Origin: Micromussa lordhowensis
Lineage: Eukaryota > Cnidaria > Anthozoa > Scleractinia > Lobophylliidae
Length of the DNA stretch: 64,000 nucleotides
Reading direction: 5' to 3'
Assembly (NCBI GenBank): GCA_964020085.1
Contig: OZ026608.1
Span: forward strand, 3,284,981 to 3,348,980
A program made the position numbers and the translations under genes. Below the pieces are notes generated by a model. That model was not told the origin of the DNA and ran no database searches. It saw only the letters and a list, made by a program, of their open reading frames with translations. Below, piece by piece: positions 54,920 through 64,000 of this stretch. Each line of letters begins with the position of its first letter. Within the stretch, counting starts at the first letter, position 1.

Positions 54920-57467
54920 GAGCCGCAGGCGAGTGTTTCCACAGCTTTTCGAGTTCTCCCAAACTTTCACGAGTGTTTCTATAACTCGATAGGAACACGG
55001 AGAACATGTTTTCTATTTCTTTTAGAAAATACCGCGACGAAGAAAAAGAAAAACAACTTGTCTACTTCGATCATCAAAATGTAAATTCTCTTTGTTCGCG
55101 CCATCATTACGTCAACAGTTCGTGCTAGTTCTGTTTATATCGAGTTTTAGTATAAATCTACTAGCGTTCTATCACGAATGACGTCCTCTGATTGGCTACG
55201 CTACTCACGTTCTATTTAACAATTAGATTATGAGCTCAAGATTTCTATCGCGTGATAGTTGACGAGGGCGCAGCCCGAGTCAACTATCGCGTGATAGAAA
55301 TCTCGAGCTCATAATCTAATTGTTCAATAGAAACACAGTTTTAAACCAATCAGCGTGCGTATTTGCTTTGGGTTATTTTCTAAATGGTAATAAAAATGAT
55401 TGAAATTCCAAACATTTTATAAAATTGTTTCTAATGTACAAGGCAAGGTTAGTTAGAACATAAAGTTAAGTTAGAACACAACAAACAACTGATCTTAAGC
55501 AAAAAGTGAGACCGAAACAAGCGCAAGAAAACTTATAACTAGAGGAAATTGCGAGAGGCATGCAACTAGCGAAAGTATACGACCGACTAACAGTCATCAG
55601 AAAGTTAGTTAGGTTTACATTGGCGGAAAGCGGTGTGAAACAAGAAGCCATTAACAAGCGCTTGCGCAAACATACATGTAGAATAATGACAAGCGCGGGA
55701 AAAACTGGTCCAATGGTTCAGTCTAATTACTTGAAGGACATTTCACAAAATTTATAAACTAATTTGAGCAAGTACTTTCAAAAGAATTTGGCAAATGGTC
55801 GATGATCCAGGTAGTGTATTCGAGTAACGAAAACAACGATAAACTAAATGGTTCCAGCTTGTCTCGGCGTTCGGTTTGTTTTGAATCTTTCCCCTGTTTT
55901 CGCTATCACCCTTCCTCGCACTTCATCCAGAACAAACCGAAACCGTGTAATAGGCTGTGACGATTCTCCCTTCGATTTAAGATAATCAACTGATCTTATT
56001 TGATAACCATTCCCTTTTCAGGCTGTCTTTTCCGTCTGGTGACGCTGCCATTTCCATGTATGGAATGCTGTTTCTTGCGGTAAGTCTTTTCTCCGGTATT
56101 TGTTGATCTGTGTTCGTTCAGTCGTATTTCGTTCATTTGCTTGCTTAGTCCTCCTTCGCTCCTTAGTCTTTATTAATGTCGTCACGCAACGCTTCTCCCT
56201 CACTAGGGAAGAAGAAGCGCAACGTGACGACCCTAATAAGGAGAAGGAGACTATTGCTTGCTTGGTTTTTCAGTTTTTATTTGTTTTGTTTGCTAAACTA
56301 CTAATAGCAGCTTAGCCAGCTGTAGACTTTCTTCTGCCGACCCACTGAAGGCCGGTTTGTAACCAAACGAGTACTTAAGAAAATCTACTTTTGCTTCTGC
56401 ACAGTTTTATATTCACTCGGCCGTGAAAACGGAAACCAAGCTGATGAAGCCATTGCTGCAGATTGTACTGGTGTCTTTGTCGCTGTTTGTGGGATTGAGC
56501 CGTCTTGCTGATTATTCCCACTTCTTGACTGATGTTGTGGCGGGTTTCGTTCTCGGAGCCATCTTTACTTGGCTAATTGTGAGTTTTTTCCTATTATGTC
56601 ATTTAACATCCTGTAGAAACGGTTAAGAAGGCTCCTTAAAAAAAAAAACGGCCCGTAAACTGAACTTGAAATTCTCCCTGGTTTGGCCAATTTGTCAGCC
56701 GTTGTTTCAGTTCATCCTTTTCCCTATAAGGGGTTCCCAGGGGTTTGGAGGAACAAGGGAACATGACCATTTGCTTCATGCTGGGGAGCAAAGTAAATTT
56801 TTTGAATAAATTTGAGGAAACAAGGAACATCTCTGCTGTATTAAATGGAACTTTGACGAAAACTTTAAGGGAGCAATAGAATTTTCTTGAAGGGGAAAAA
56901 GTAGCACCCTTCCTTCGGAGGCCTTTGACTATATACTGGACGTTATTACTTGCAAGTCACTAGTAGGCAAACCGAGGCACCTGCCTCAGCTATTGTTTCT
57001 GTTTGTTTTCGTTGTTGCTGTTTTTTCGTTTGAAGGGGAAAGATAAACACCGCAAGCAAATAAATAAACAAACAAACAAACAACATCGCCTCAATGATCA
57101 TAATTTTTTTCTGGTCTGACTTGTAGTTACATTTTTCATGAAAGCTGTGAGCACACTCGGTTGGTTACATCCTAAGTCTTCCCTGTTTGAAAGCAAGAGA
57201 TTATTGTTGAAAGCTAAGATCTGTTAATTACTGTTTGTAGTATGACTTGCATTCCCGCAATCCATTCCGTGTAAATATTCAGTGATGCTAAAAGTAAAGA
57301 CAGTTACAGAACACTCTTTAAAACTTTATTTTCTTACACTTTCTCGTTTGTTGTATACTTTCTAGGCATGCAAGGTCTTGAAGCTTTTTGTCATTCGGAT
57401 CCGCAAGCCAAAAGTTTACACATTGTTACCACAACAGAGGCAAACCTCTTTCAAGGATAACGAATAA
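48710..57467 (+). CDS. PAP2/LPP-family protein with altered catalytic motif (PLPP-B), six coding exons
   Basis: Coding exons 48710-48940, 51855-51955, 54383-54580, 56022-56079, 56405-56578 and 57366-57467; all GT-AG, 864 nt, 287 residues. Intron number, order and phases (0, 2, 2, 0, 0) match PLPP-A, so they are paralogues by duplication. Six membrane segments are predicted. C1 is KISVGELRP (intact). C2 reads LSFPSGDAAISMYG: the His of SGH, which in PAP2 enzymes assists leaving-group departure, is Asp (GAC for CAC, one base). C3 SRLADYSHFLTD keeps the nucleophile-type His. Known LPP mutants lacking the C2 His are inactive, so PLPP-B is probably weak or catalytically dead, like the PLPPR group, unless the base is an error. 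The C1-C2 loop has NTS and paired Cys. The basic C-tail is RIRKPKVYTLLPQQRQ. AATAAA is at 57637-57642. Confidence 0.92.
50950..51221. repeat. MITE with GAGCGGTTTTCA ends, intact copy (PLPP-B intron 1)
   Basis: TA (50948-50949) then GAGCGGTTTTCAATTGAGTG; right end ACACTCGAATGAAAACCGCTC then TA (51222-51223). It is 272 nt long with inverted ends of about 25 bp and the interior GCGCGGGAAAACGCG, typical of Tc1/mariner-type MITEs by TA target. Four copies are in the window. Confidence 0.85.
52196..52223. repeat. GC hairpin ATTGCGGGC...GCCCGCAAT
   Basis: A 9-bp perfect stem with the loop GACCAGCGGA in PLPP-B intron 2. Confidence 0.8.
52357..52457. repeat. 50-bp tandem duplication in PLPP-B intron 2
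   Basis: Two imperfect units starting GTAATTTTAGCACAGGCG (52357) and GTAATTTGAGCACAGGCG (52407). Shortly after, AGAATCACGTGCAG occurs near 52568 and 52660, with three CACGTG E-box-like sites (52573, 52634, 52665). Confidence 0.7.
53367..53761. repeat. Pogo/Tigger-like MITE in PLPP-B intron 2
   Basis: CAGTAAAACCCCTCGTGTAA and GAACC at the left and GGTTCGTATAGGCGGGTTTT then TACT at the right form imperfect inverted ends beside TA. GTAAGAACC / AAGAACCT units recur inside. Confidence 0.7.
54025..54179. repeat. Long hairpin element in PLPP-B intron 2
   Basis: TTATTGACCAAG, GAGGTCAAGATGGCTGGATA, TTGGCCTCGTTCTTTTTTT and GTTTGTGGACC each pair with the mirrored right arm ending CTTGGTCAATAA. The tip is C-GAA-G (54100-54104) with flanking mismatches. 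Confidence 0.8.
54840..55013. repeat. Long palindromic hairpin, GAGCCGCAGGCGAG apex (PLPP-B intron 3)
   Basis: AGAAAACATGTGCCGTGTTT and CTATCGAGTTATAGAAACAC pair with the right arm ending GGAACACGGAGAACATGTTT then TCT. The tip C-GCA-G is at 54924-54928. Confidence 0.85.
55209..55331. repeat. Palindromic hairpin, GGGC-GCA-GCCC-type apex (PLPP-B intron 3)
   Basis: The arms of about 55 nt contain ACAATTAGATTATGAGCTC and ATTTCTATCGCGTGATAGTT. The tip is G-G-C-GCA-G-C-C at 55267-55275. Confidence 0.85.
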
Positions 57468-58276
57468 TGGCAGGAGCTTGTGGGCTTCTAATTATGGCAG
57501 ATGCAATATAACAATGCATAATTTATCATCAGGACCTCCTCCTATACTGTACTATACACATTAGAGTTTGTTGACGTACAGTTAGGCCTTGTTACCTGTG
57601 GGTATGCCTAAATGTGAACATTTATATTCTCTTTTCAATAAACCATTTGTGTGAAAATGATTGTGTTCAGTTTGCGCATCGTGATTACAGCAGTGAAGAG
57701 TCCATGACTTGCGCTAATCTGCAATCGCAGACGTGCTTTTTGTTTTTGTTTTTAATCCGCTGTTTTTTTTATCCCAACGGCCACGAGAGGGAAACTGAAG
57801 GAGTCCCAAAATATCAGCTATCCGGCATAGACGCGCGCGTGACGTACCGTTTCCGATCACGTAGAATTCCGAAAGTAACAGCTCCCCGAAAGAAACATCA
57901 ATTTTTTACCTCCCTATTGAACCCCGAAAGTAACGGTTCCCCCAAGAGTTTTTTCCTATCGCAAAACAGTAGCGGCAAAGCCTGAAAGCGGCGAGATAAA
58001 AGGACACCCTTCCGCCAATCGCTTATGCCATCGTGAATCTTGTTACAGTCGAACGAAAGCAGAAATAGGTTTTTGGCTAAGACCACGATCTATGATTTAT
58101 TACGAGTGACATTAGTCAATCGTTGCTTCATGTGAGAAGCTAAACCGACAGACTAATGTAATAGCTTCACTGGTGGGAGTCACACAACCTTGTCTATTGA
58201 TCAATCTACTAGCAAATACGAAAAACAGATATAAAGTGTGCTATTATATTGGTCATTGACTTTTGTATCATTTGGT
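57468..58276. other. PLPP-B 3' UTR and spacer to the right histone block
   Basis: Poly(A) signal AATAAA at 57637-57642. The 123-codon frame at 57614-57985 has no motif and lies largely beyond it. Confidence 0.45.
57637..57642 (+). terminator. Candidate poly(A) signal for PLPP-B
   Basis: AATAAA 170 nt after the PLPP-B stop, followed by the T/G-rich TTGTGTGAAAATGATTGTGT. Confidence 0.6.
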
Positions 58277-58292
58277 GGCTCCTAAAGGAGCC
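58277..58292 (-). promoter_or_regulatory. Histone mRNA 3' stem-loop (H2B, right copy)
   Basis: Minus-strand GGCTCCTTTAGGAGCC, 32 nt after the stop exactly as in the left copy, then ACCAAATGATACAAAAGTCA. Confidence 0.93.
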
Positions 58293-58324
58293 GTTGGTTT
58301 TGGCGCGAAACCCACAAAGTGAGT

Positions 58325-58696
58325 TTACTTGCTGCTGGTGTACTTGGTGACAGCCTTGGTTCCTTCACTCACGGCGTGTTTGGCCAGTTCACCGGGCAGA
58401 AGCAGCCTGATGGCGGTCTGGATCTCGCGGGAGCTGATGGTTGATTTCTTGTTGTAGTGGGCAAGGCGGGAAGCTTCGGTGGCGATGCGCTCGAAGATGT
58501 CGTTGACGAAAGAGTTCATGATGCCCATGGCTTTGCTGGAGATACCAGTATCAGGGTGAACTTGCTTCAACACCTTGTAGATGTAGATAGCGTAGCTTTC
58601 CTTTCTCTTTCCCCTTCTCTTCTTCTTTCCATCAGCGGCGGCCTTTGCCTTACCGGCTTTCTTCTCTCCTTTCTTTCCTGCAACTTTGGGTGCCAT
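58325..58696 (-). CDS. H2B: Histone H2B (right copy)
   Basis: 123 residues, identical in protein sequence to the left copy at 2749-3120. It begins [13 protein letters not shown] and ends AVTKYTSSK. Only silent third-position differences were noticed (for example GGA for GGC in the KKGEKK region and GAT for GAC in HPDTG). It is divergent from the neighbouring H2A across 328 bp, and the whole pair is the reverse complement of the left pair. TATAAAT lies on the minus strand at 58746-58752, about 50 bp upstream. Confidence 0.98.
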   Translation of the reverse strand: MAPKVAGKKGEKKAGKAKAAADGKKKRRGKRKESYAIYIYKVLKQVHPDTGISSKAMGIMNSFVNDIFERIATEASRLAHYNKKSTISSREIQTAIRLLLPGELAKHAVSEGTKAVTKYTSSK

Positions 58697-59024
58697 GTCT
58701 GTAGATCAGAATGGATTTGAATAAAGACGCGATGATGCATTTTGCATTTATAACAAAATTTAGAAAGGATCAATTACCATAAGGATCGAAATTCTCGATT
58801 CCTGATTGGTTATTTTTAGCGTTATCGACCTTTGAGGTCATATTTTTGTATGTGGTCTGTTTATAGCACACAGAGTCTTTGTTTTATATTGTCAAATGTA
58901 AAGTTCTGATTGGTGTATTTCGATCCTCTATGCTTGGATAACGGCAAATAAAAATTGGCGCGCTTCGAATTTGTTTTCATTCCCGAGAAAACCTATCTTC
59001 ACGAGAACTATTGCATTTTCAATC
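58697..59024. promoter_or_regulatory. Divergent H2B/H2A promoter (right copy)
   Basis: The same length (328 bp) as the left copy and nearly its reverse complement. H2B TATA at 58746-58752 (minus). Inverted CCAAT motifs (CTGATTGGTTA near 58801 and CTGATTGGTGT near 58906). TAAAAATTGGCGCGC near 58948 on the H2A side. Confidence 0.8.
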
Positions 59025-59405
59025 ATGTCTGGTCGCGGTAAAGGAAAAGCAAAAGGCACCAAGTCCAAGACCCGCTCATCCCGAGCAGGGCTTCAGTTCC
59101 CAGTTGGTCGTATCCATCGTCTTCTCCGCAAAGGCAACTATGCTGAGCGTGTTGGCGCCGGTGCTCCAGTGTATTTGGCTGCCGTGCTCGAATATTTGAG
59201 CGCCGAGATCCTCGAGTTGGCGGGCAACGCTGCTCGTGACAACAAGAAGACAAGAATCATCCCCCGTCACCTTCAGCTGGCTGTCCGTAATGACGAGGAG
59301 TTGAACAAACTGCTCGCTGGTGTCACTATCGCACAGGGAGGTGTTCTTCCCAAAATCCAGGCTGTACTTCTACCCAAGAAGACCGAGAAGAAAGCCAAAG
59401 CTTAA
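59025..59405 (+). CDS. H2A: Histone H2A (right copy)
   Basis: 126 residues starting at [11 protein letters not shown]; the open frame extends 18 codons upstream but the canonical start is preferred, as in the left copy. The histone fold and acidic-patch segments are unchanged. One substitution: LPKIQAVLL here against LPNIQAVLL in the left copy (Lys for Asn at 110, AAA for AAC). That position is in the C-terminal docking domain and is nearly always Asn in canonical H2A. It is followed by its stem-loop 24 nt after the stop. Confidence 0.98.
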   Translation: MSGRGKGKAKGTKSKTRSSRAGLQFPVGRIHRLLRKGNYAERVGAGAPVYLAAVLEYLSAEILELAGNAARDNKKTRIIPRHLQLAVRNDEELNKLLAGVTIAQGGVLPKIQAVLLPKKTEKKAKA

Positions 59406-59429
59406 ATAAGCTTTGACTCACAAAAAAAA

Positions 59430-59445
59430 GGCTCCTTTAGGAGCC
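59430..59445 (+). promoter_or_regulatory. Histone mRNA 3' stem-loop (H2A, right copy)
   Basis: GGCTCCTTTAGGAGCC, then ACCAAATGTTACAAAGGTCA as downstream element. Confidence 0.93.
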
Positions 59446-59555
59446 ACCAAATGTTACAAAGGTCACGATCAACAAAACTCTGTTCCATTTCAGTTGGGTT
59501 TATTTTCTTTAGAGATACACCTTTCATCATAAAACCAAATTATCTTGTAATACTC

Positions 59556-59600
<45 letters not shown>

Positions 59601-60157
59601 ATTCAAATGCAAGTAATTCGGTTCAGTCTTCCGAGTTTTGTTTCACGCGACAAAGAGCGCGCCGCACAAGCGAAAGTGAAAAGCGCGCCCAATTTGAAAT
59701 TCCTTTGTCAGTTATAACGGATCTACTATTCTACTTGACGCGATTATTTCAGAGCTGACTTTATAAGTTTTTTTTTATCATTTTGAATAATAGCATAAAG
59801 ATATCAGGCTTACAGGAAAATTTCTCCACAAACTGAAAAACACTCAGACAACGCGCCGCAGCGAAAAAATGGAACAAAAACATGGATATATATTTTTGAA
59901 ATTTATAGTTAATGCACCGTGTCTGAAGTCAAGGAGCGCGTAGATTTCAATACCGACTCCGTATTCCTTGCGAACAAGAATTTGTGGTCGGTAAAGGTTT
60001 CATTCCATGCGTTATCGCGTTTATATATTTTACTGGCCCCAATGCCGTTCTATTCCGGCTATGCTCAAATCAGCGCCTTACGCGCGCTGTATAGGCTTTT
60101 CTTTTTTTTCTTTTCTTGGGAACAATTTTATTGGTCATTACTTTTGAGAGATTTGGT
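59446..60157. other. Spacer between H2A and H4 3' ends (right block)
   Basis: Convergent 3' flanks matching the edges of 829-2000 but without its MITE. No gene; the 139-codon frame at 59919-60338 is an H4 shadow. Confidence 0.5.
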
Positions 60158-60173
60158 GGCTCCTAAAGGAGCC
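60158..60173 (-). promoter_or_regulatory. Histone mRNA 3' stem-loop (H4, right copy)
   Basis: Minus-strand GGCTCCTTTAGGAGCC followed by ACCAAATCTCTCAAAAGTAA, closely matching the element after the truncated left H4. Confidence 0.93.
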
Positions 60174-60201
60174 GTTTGTTTGTGTTGGCAGACTGTGCGG
60201 T

Positions 60202-61400
<1,199 letters not shown>

Positions 61401-61427
61401 GTGCAATACATTCCTAACAAAACAAAC

Positions 61428-61443
61428 GGCTCCTTTAGGAGCC
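61428..61443 (+). promoter_or_regulatory. Histone mRNA 3' stem-loop (H3)
   Basis: GGCTCCTTTAGGAGCC, then ACCACATGAATAAAAGCAAT. The downstream element here happens to include AATAAA, so a polyadenylated form is conceivable. Confidence 0.93.
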
Positions 61444-62902
61444 ACCACATGAATAAAAGCAATGACCAACTCATTATATAAACTAGTTACCCTTATGCAG
61501 CTCATAGCGACAAATCCACCGTGCAACGACTTTCTACAAAACATTTCAGATTTTCGTATTACCACCGTTATTTCTTCGTTACTTTTAATCTCGTGTTTAA
61601 ATGAAGGATCGGCCGAAGGATCTTACTTCTAAAATTTCCTACCAATTTGTCGCGGGCTTCGCTGTGTTCTCCATGTAGTTGAATAACTGTTTCTTCAAAA
61701 ACCTTTCTCTCTTTCGAACTCCACTTAATGCAAACCGTATTTTTACCTACGTACTAGCTTTTGGCGGCCAGTAGTTTTCCTGCACCCTCGCGTATACGTT
61801 ACCAAAACATCACTACCTAAATAGAAAAGCACAGGATATCCGCCTCAATGTTTGGTCTTATTTTGGACGTTTTAGTGGTAAGAGTTAATCTAACACTGCA
61901 TATTTAACTATTATTTTAAGGACCCATAAAGGTGATTCTGGCAAAGCATCTTCAGTTTGAAGATCCCTGAATTTGGCGCAAACTAAATGCAAATTTTAAA
62001 CGTATTGCAATTGTTTGCGACACGCGCTATACAACACTGAACGAATGTCACAATGGACACTGAAAGTGCTGGATCTTTGGTGATTTCTTTAACTCTCTTT
62101 ACAAGTAAACCTTACTGAATAAAAAATACTATAAATACAACACAAGAAACATTCAAAAGATAAATCTGTGCGGTTCAGGTTTTGATTTTAAAAAATCAAA
62201 TATGGACCGTATTGTATTGTCGGCCTCGATCGTCGATTGCACGGTTTATCCACTATTTATCGGTAATAAAATTGAACCCAAAACAATATTCTAGGCTATT
62301 TATCATATTTCAATTGCCGGTGATATATTCGCTACTAAATTGTCTAACTTCTTAGTACCTGAAAAGTCTTATGCAGTCGAGATTCAAATACAATTGTGAT
62401 TTACAAATGGCGGACCGAAGAAGTTTGTCCTTGTTGTTGAAACTTCAGAGAGGTCTAACCATTGGAAATCAAAAGAAGGAGTAATTTTGTTGGATAAAAT
62501 TAAGGTTTAGTAGGAACTCTTCCCTGGGACTTACAATTTCATGAAGAATAATGATCACAACAAAAGTTATTTAGGTGTAAACACAAAGTATTGAGTAAAA
62601 TCTCACTGCTTTGTCTTCTTCAAGCCATAAAATTTCAGTCTCAGGAAAAACTTGCGACAATCTGTTTACAGACACAGTTTGAAAGAGACCTAGCCAACTA
62701 TTGTAAGGATTAGATTTAAAAAATATTTATAGTAGACGATGTTACCGGACAAAACGTCGAGTAAACTAGCACACAATTTGACGACGCCATTTTCCCTAAC
62801 GCTGTTTCCTCAGTGGTCCGCATTCAGCGCATAAACATTACTTGCACATTCGAATGAGAATATTTCGAGTGTTCAGATCCGAAGTGATAACAACATTGCA
62901 AC
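61444..62902. promoter_or_regulatory. H3-H1 spacer with candidate H1 box
   Basis: 1.4 kb without a gene. AAACACAAA at 62579-62587 matches the H1-specific AAACACA promoter box, though at about 320 bp before the H1 ATG. A weak TATTTATAG lies near 62725. I searched by eye for 5S rRNA or snRNA genes often linked to histone arrays and saw none. Confidence 0.4.
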
Positions 62903-63475
62903 ATGTCCGAAGCAGCAAAATCTCCAGCCAAAAAGAAGCCCGCAGCGCCTAAAAAGCCTGCTGATCATCCTCCTTATTTGGATATGATCAAGGCTGCCAT
63001 TACAGCGCTGAAGGAGCGAAGCGGTTCTTCCCGCCAAGCCATCGAGAAATACATCAAAGCCAACTACAAGGTCGGTGAGGTTGGCTCGCACTTGAAGATG
63101 GCTTTGAAGAGAGGCGCCGCCAGCGGAAAGCTTGTGCACACCAAGGGAGTTGGTGCTTCAGGCTCCTTCAAGTTGCCCAAGGTGGAAAAGAAGGAGGTAC
63201 CGAAGAAGAAGCCCGCTGCAAAGAAGAAGCCAGCCGCTAAACCGAAGAAACCCGCCGCCAAGAAGGCAGCGAAGAAACCAGCGGCAAAGAAGGCTGCGAA
63301 GAAACCAGCGGCGAAAAAGCCAGCAGCGAAGAAACCCGCAGCTAAGAAACCAGCAGCAAAGAAGCTCGCAGCTAAAAAACCTGCCAAGAAACCCGCGGCC
63401 AAGAAACCCGCCAAGAAAGCGGCAGCGAAGAAGCCCGCCAAGAAGCCTGCCGCCAAGAAAACGAATAAGAAGTAA
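62903..63475 (+). CDS. H1: Linker histone H1
   Basis: 190 residues, a linker histone binding nucleosome entry/exit DNA. A short basic Pro/Ala/Lys head is followed by the winged-helix globular domain at about 21-95 ([20 protein letters not shown], then [24 protein letters not shown] and [12 protein letters not shown]). The C-terminal tail from about residue 100 is almost entirely Lys, Pro and Ala in KPAAKK units. The tail DNA is itself a degenerate repeat, which explains the long antisense and shifted open frames at 63064-63569. It is encoded on the same strand as H3 and ends the block. Confidence 0.98.
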   Translation: MSEAAKSPAKKKPAAPKKPADHPPYLDMIKAAITALKERSGSSRQAIEKYIKANYKVGEVGSHLKMALKRGAASGKLVHTKGVGASGSFKLPKVEKKEVPKKKPAAKKKPAAKPKKPAAKKAAKKPAAKKAAKKPAAKKPAAKKPAAKKPAAKKLAAKKPAKKPAAKKPAKKAAAKKPAKKPAAKKTNKK

Positions 63476-63503
63476 AGTGCGAGGATTCCTCAATAAACAA
63501 AAC

Positions 63504-63519
63504 GGCTCCTTTAGGAGCC
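63504..63519 (+). promoter_or_regulatory. Histone mRNA 3' stem-loop (H1)
   Basis: GGCTCCTTTAGGAGCC, 28 nt after the stop, then ACCAAACAGAAAAAAGTAAT. It shows that H1 shares replication-dependent processing with the core histones here. Confidence 0.93.
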
Positions 63520-64000
63520 ACCAAACAGAAAAAAGTAATGGTCAACAAATACATGCCTGGTGGCATTAATATCCAATTTTCCGCTCCCGCTACTGATTTC
63601 CCTCATATATTTACTGTGAATTTAATCCCGATAACATTTTGCACCAGAAGATAACATTCAGTCTCATTTATATACCGTATTATGTATGACAAATTGACCT
63701 TTGGCGATATCACACGTTTGTATGTCCGTAAACAGACAGTTTTGAGTTCTTCCCGGCGAAGAGAAATAATGGCGCGTTATCTGGAATCAATCTGTTGTTT
63801 GCCATTACTTGTCAATCTTGCCCAGTTCATTCTTGAGAGCGGTTCTTCTTCACCTCAAAATTCACTGTGCATGGCACTTGCATCTTTTCTCCGAAACCCC
63901 GGTTCAATCATGTGATTAGATTTTTCAACAAATGTTTAAGTGAGATTTAGCGCTAAACATTCTGAAGAGCACTGAGCTACTTTATATTTCATGCTTTTGT
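63520..64000. other. Right edge, no gene recognised
   Basis: TTTATATACCG near 63668 could be a promoter, but the 77-codon frame at 63682-63915 has no motif. If the histone order repeats, another unit may start beyond the window. Confidence 0.35.

Noticed and set aside
57614..57985. 123-codon frame after PLPP-B
   Set aside because: Begins in the PLPP-B 3' UTR near AATAAA and has no motif.
61444..62902. 5S rRNA, U7 or other snRNA gene in the histone block
   Set aside because: Looked for because such genes are often linked to histone arrays; no 5S-like start or Sm-site-plus-hairpin arrangement was seen by eye.
63064..63569. Several long Arg- or Phe/Ala-rich frames over the H1 tail
   Set aside because: Out-of-frame and antisense readings of the KPAAKK codon repeat.

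Overview
This is eukaryotic, animal nuclear DNA. I read it as a cnidarian, most likely an anthozoan (coral or sea anemone). The evidence is a set of intronless replication-dependent histone genes that includes H1, all ending in the same 3' stem-loop; spliced genes with GT-AG introns; LINE, SINE and MITE remnants; and an A+T-rich background with short GC-rich hairpins. The species cannot be fixed from sequence alone.

Layout. (1) 1-3168, left histone block: a 5'-truncated H4 (+), H2A (-) and H2B (+). (2) 7950-26650: three tandem type II membrane carbohydrate 6-O-sulfotransferase-like genes on the + strand (7950-9146, 14810-16033, 25166-26650), each with one uninterrupted coding exon preceded by a splice acceptor. 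They are separated by a 5'-truncated LINE, a tRNA-Thr-like sequence, a pogo/Tigger-like element with an internal 81-bp minisatellite, and many foldback elements. (3) 30479-32011: a single-exon, type II membrane, O-fucosyltransferase-like protein. (4) 34999-40118 and 48710-57467: two six-exon phospholipid phosphatase (PAP2/LPP) paralogues with identical intron positions and phases, separated by a 4.6-kb TTAA-flanked transposon-like element. (5) 58277-63519, right histone block: H2B (-), H2A (+), H4 (-), H3 (+), H1 (+).

The two histone blocks are mirror images. Moving outward from the centre, each reads H2B, H2A, H4, and the right block continues with H3 and H1. An inverted duplication of nearly identical histone DNA therefore brackets about 55 kb of Golgi/membrane enzyme genes. 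H2A/H2B and H4/H3 are divergent pairs sharing short promoters with TATA and CCAAT boxes. All eight histone 3' ends, including that of the truncated H4, carry the same 16-nt stem-loop.

Functionally, the middle genes are one glycan-modifying group (three sulfotransferases and a fucosyltransferase-like enzyme, all predicted Golgi type II proteins) and one lipid-phosphate group. No pathway link between the groups can be shown from sequence. The most notable protein-level observation is that both PAP2 paralogues depart from the canonical catalytic SGH motif: SAH in the first and SGD in the second. I did not find a convincing new multi-gene system. The best candidates for further attention are the altered PAP2 pair, the H4-tail-less chimeric ORF, and the hairpin elements whose tips share a C-GNA-G triloop.
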